Source: Firmicutes bacterium UBA6418 (GTDB lineage Bacteria > Bacillota > Clostridia > Peptostreptococcales > Anaerovoracaceae). From it: a stretch of DNA of 15,274 nucleotides. The notes under the pieces were generated by a model. The model searched no databases and was not told the origin of the DNA. It worked only from the letters and a program-made list of their open reading frames with translations. Both the position numbers and the translations under genes were made by a program. Where the stretch lies: contig DJPG01000150.1 of NCBI GenBank assembly GCA_002439735.1, positions 23,246 to 38,519 of the forward strand, read 5' to 3'. Of this stretch, positions 13,983 through 15,274 are shown one piece after another. Every line of letters starts with the position of its first letter. Position 1 is the stretch's first letter.

Positions 13983-15274
13983 ATGAGCAGTACCGAAAAA
14001 CGCAAGAAGATCTCCATCGGAGTGGAGGATTTCAAAACGTTGATTGACTGGAACGGTTATTTTGTGGACAAAACGCTGATGATCCGAGAGCTGATCGAAA
14101 GCAACGCCATGGTCACGCTGTTCATGCGGCCACGCCGCTTCGGCAAGACGCTGAACCAGTTTATGATCCGGCGCTTCTTTGAGGATGAGATCACCGAAAA
14201 AGGCGAAAAAGTCGACAATCGCTATCTCTTTGACGGACTGGCGATCGCAGGTTGCGGGGAAGAGATCCTCAAGCATCAGCAGCAGTATCCGGTGATCTTC
14301 ATGAGCTTGAAGTCTGCGAAACAGGACGATTTCCAAACCGCTTATGCTTGCCTTATTGATGAGATCTGCAAGGAGTTTCAAAGGCACAGTTACGTGCTGC
14401 AAGGTGAGATGTCTGCGCGCAATCGTGAAATCTTTGAACGGATCGTGCTTGGCAGAGGCAACAAGGAAGAATATGCCAAAGCACTTGGCTTCCTCTCCGA
14501 ATGCCTGGCGAAATATCATGGGAACAATACCATCATCCTCATCGATGAGTACGACGTACCGCTCGAGAACGCTTATCTGCATGGCTTCTACGAAGAAATG
14601 ATCAGCTTTATCCGTTCTTTGTTTGAATCCGCGCTTAAGACCAATCCGTATCTGGAAAAGGGCGTGATCACGGGGTGCCTGCGCATCAGCAAGGAGAGTA
14701 TCTTTACCGGACTGAACAATTTGAAGGTGGATAGCTGCCTGCATACCGATTACGCGGACAGCTTTGGATTCACAGAAGCGGAAGTCCAAGCGATGCTTGC
14801 CTATTATGGCCTTTCAGCGGAGCTGCCGGAGGTAAAACAATGGTATGACGGATACTTGTTTAACGAGATTGAAATCTATAACCCGTGGAGCATCCTCAAT
14901 TATGTCTATGACCGGAACCGCAGCATTACGAAGTTTGCGCTTCCGTACTGGTCAAATTCTTCTTCGAACAGCATCATCCGTGAGATGGTGGGAGAGGCGG
15001 ACGAGGAAGCCAGAGAAGATCTGGAAACACTGATGAACGGCGGCAGCATCGAGAAACGCGTGCATGAGGATATTACCTACGGCGATATCCATCAATCACA
15101 GGACAATTTGTGGAACTTCCTGGTCTTCACCGGTTATCTCAAAAAGACCGGGGAGCGCAAGGACGGAAACAAGCTCTATTTGACGATGAAAATTCCGAAT
15201 CTGGAGATTGCTTCGATCTACGAGGATTCGATCTCTTACTGGTTCGACCAGCGCATGAAACAGACCGACCGCAG
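13983..15274 (+). CDS. AAA-ATPase-like protein (DUF1703 type), 5' part
   Basis: The frame is open from the ATG at 13983 (GGAG 9 bases upstream) to the right edge, 430 codons with no stop, so the gene is cut by the window. It matches the AAA-ATPase-like family: a P-loop variant FMRPRRFGKTL (47-57), Walker B TIILIDEYDVPLENAY (183-198), GCLRISKESIFTGLNNLKVD (231-250), and WYDGYLF...IYNPWSILNY (287-307). Full-length relatives usually carry a C-terminal PD-(D/E)XK nuclease-like DUF1703 domain, which would lie beyond the window. These genes occur in many copies in anaerobic gut bacteria and are suspected of mobile-element or defence roles; the function is not established. No repeats or transposase are visible beside it here. 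Confidence 0.88.
   Translation, partial: MSSTEKRKKISIGVEDFKTLIDWNGYFVDKTLMIRELIESNAMVTLFMRPRRFGKTLNQFMIRRFFEDEITEKGEKVDNRYLFDGLAIAGCGEEILKHQQQYPVIFMSLKSAKQDDFQTAYACLIDEICKEFQRHSYVLQGEMSARNREIFERIVLGRGNKEEYAKALGFLSECLAKYHGNNTIILIDEYDVPLENAYLHGFYEEMISFIRSLFESALKTNPYLEKGVITGCLRISKESIFTGLNNLKVDSCLHTDYADSFGFTEAEVQAMLAYYGLSAELPEVKQWYDGYLFNEIEIYNPWSILNYVYDRNRSITKFALPYWSNSSSNSIIREMVGEADEEAREDLETLMNGGSIEKRVHEDITYGDIHQSQDNLWNFLVFTGYLKKTGERKDGNKLYLTMKIPNLEIASIYEDSISYWFDQRMKQTDR

Noticed and set aside
1..15274. CRISPR arrays, insertion sequences, rRNA genes, attachment sites
   Set aside because: I saw no spaced direct repeats, transposase motifs, terminal inverted repeats or rRNA-like sequence in the window. 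The only RNA gene recognised is tRNA-Lys.

Overview
The window looks like chromosomal DNA from a Gram-positive anaerobe of the Bacillota, probably class Clostridia. The signs are strong AGGAGG-type ribosome sites before most genes, sigma-A promoters with 17-base spacers, a Clostridia-like UPF0182 protein with a zinc-ribbon neighbour, and an AAA-ATPase-like protein of the kind common in gut anaerobes. Base composition is moderate rather than AT-extreme, so a lineage such as Family XIII / Anaerovoracaceae-like Clostridia is possible, but I cannot fix the genus.

Layout. (a) 1-563 (+): 3' part of a nucleotidyltransferase-like (AbiEii-type) gene cut by the window edge, closed by a terminator shared with the convergent met operon. 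(b) 631-3613 (-): a methionine ABC transporter operon in the order leader, metQ, metN, metI. (c) 3658-4404 (-): a TRIC-family (YicG/UPF0126) channel gene with its own promoter. (d) 4601-5013: a tRNA-Lys(CUU) gene on the minus strand with promoter and terminator, then a small 38-codon ORF on the plus strand. (e) 5039-10363 (+): three genes for membrane-anchored proteins: a single-pass protein, a zinc-ribbon protein with one membrane segment, and a 953-residue UPF0182 protein whose start codon overlaps the preceding stop. (f) 10388-13842 (+): a long, divergent glutamine synthetase and then serine-tRNA ligase. (g) 13901-15274 (+): an AAA-ATPase-like (probable DUF1703 nuclease-fused) gene that runs off the end.

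The most remarkable part is the met operon. First, its leader (3353-3613, minus strand) has a good promoter, a short ORF with a strong ribosome site, and an intrinsic terminator just before metQ. The 41-residue peptide contains eight Met and three Cys codons within residues 15-27, including four consecutive Met codons. I can pair the RNA by hand into a classic 1:2 / 2:3 / 3:4 set of mutually exclusive helices, as in trp or his attenuators. This predicts that ribosome stalling for lack of Met-tRNA would switch on methionine uptake. Bacillota normally use S-box riboswitches or T-boxes for this job. Second, the MetQ lipoprotein is a circular permutation: the segment that is normally the C-terminal part follows the lipobox directly, and the normally N-terminal part comes last, joined by a new linker. 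Both observations come directly from the sequence; their novelty has not been checked against databases.
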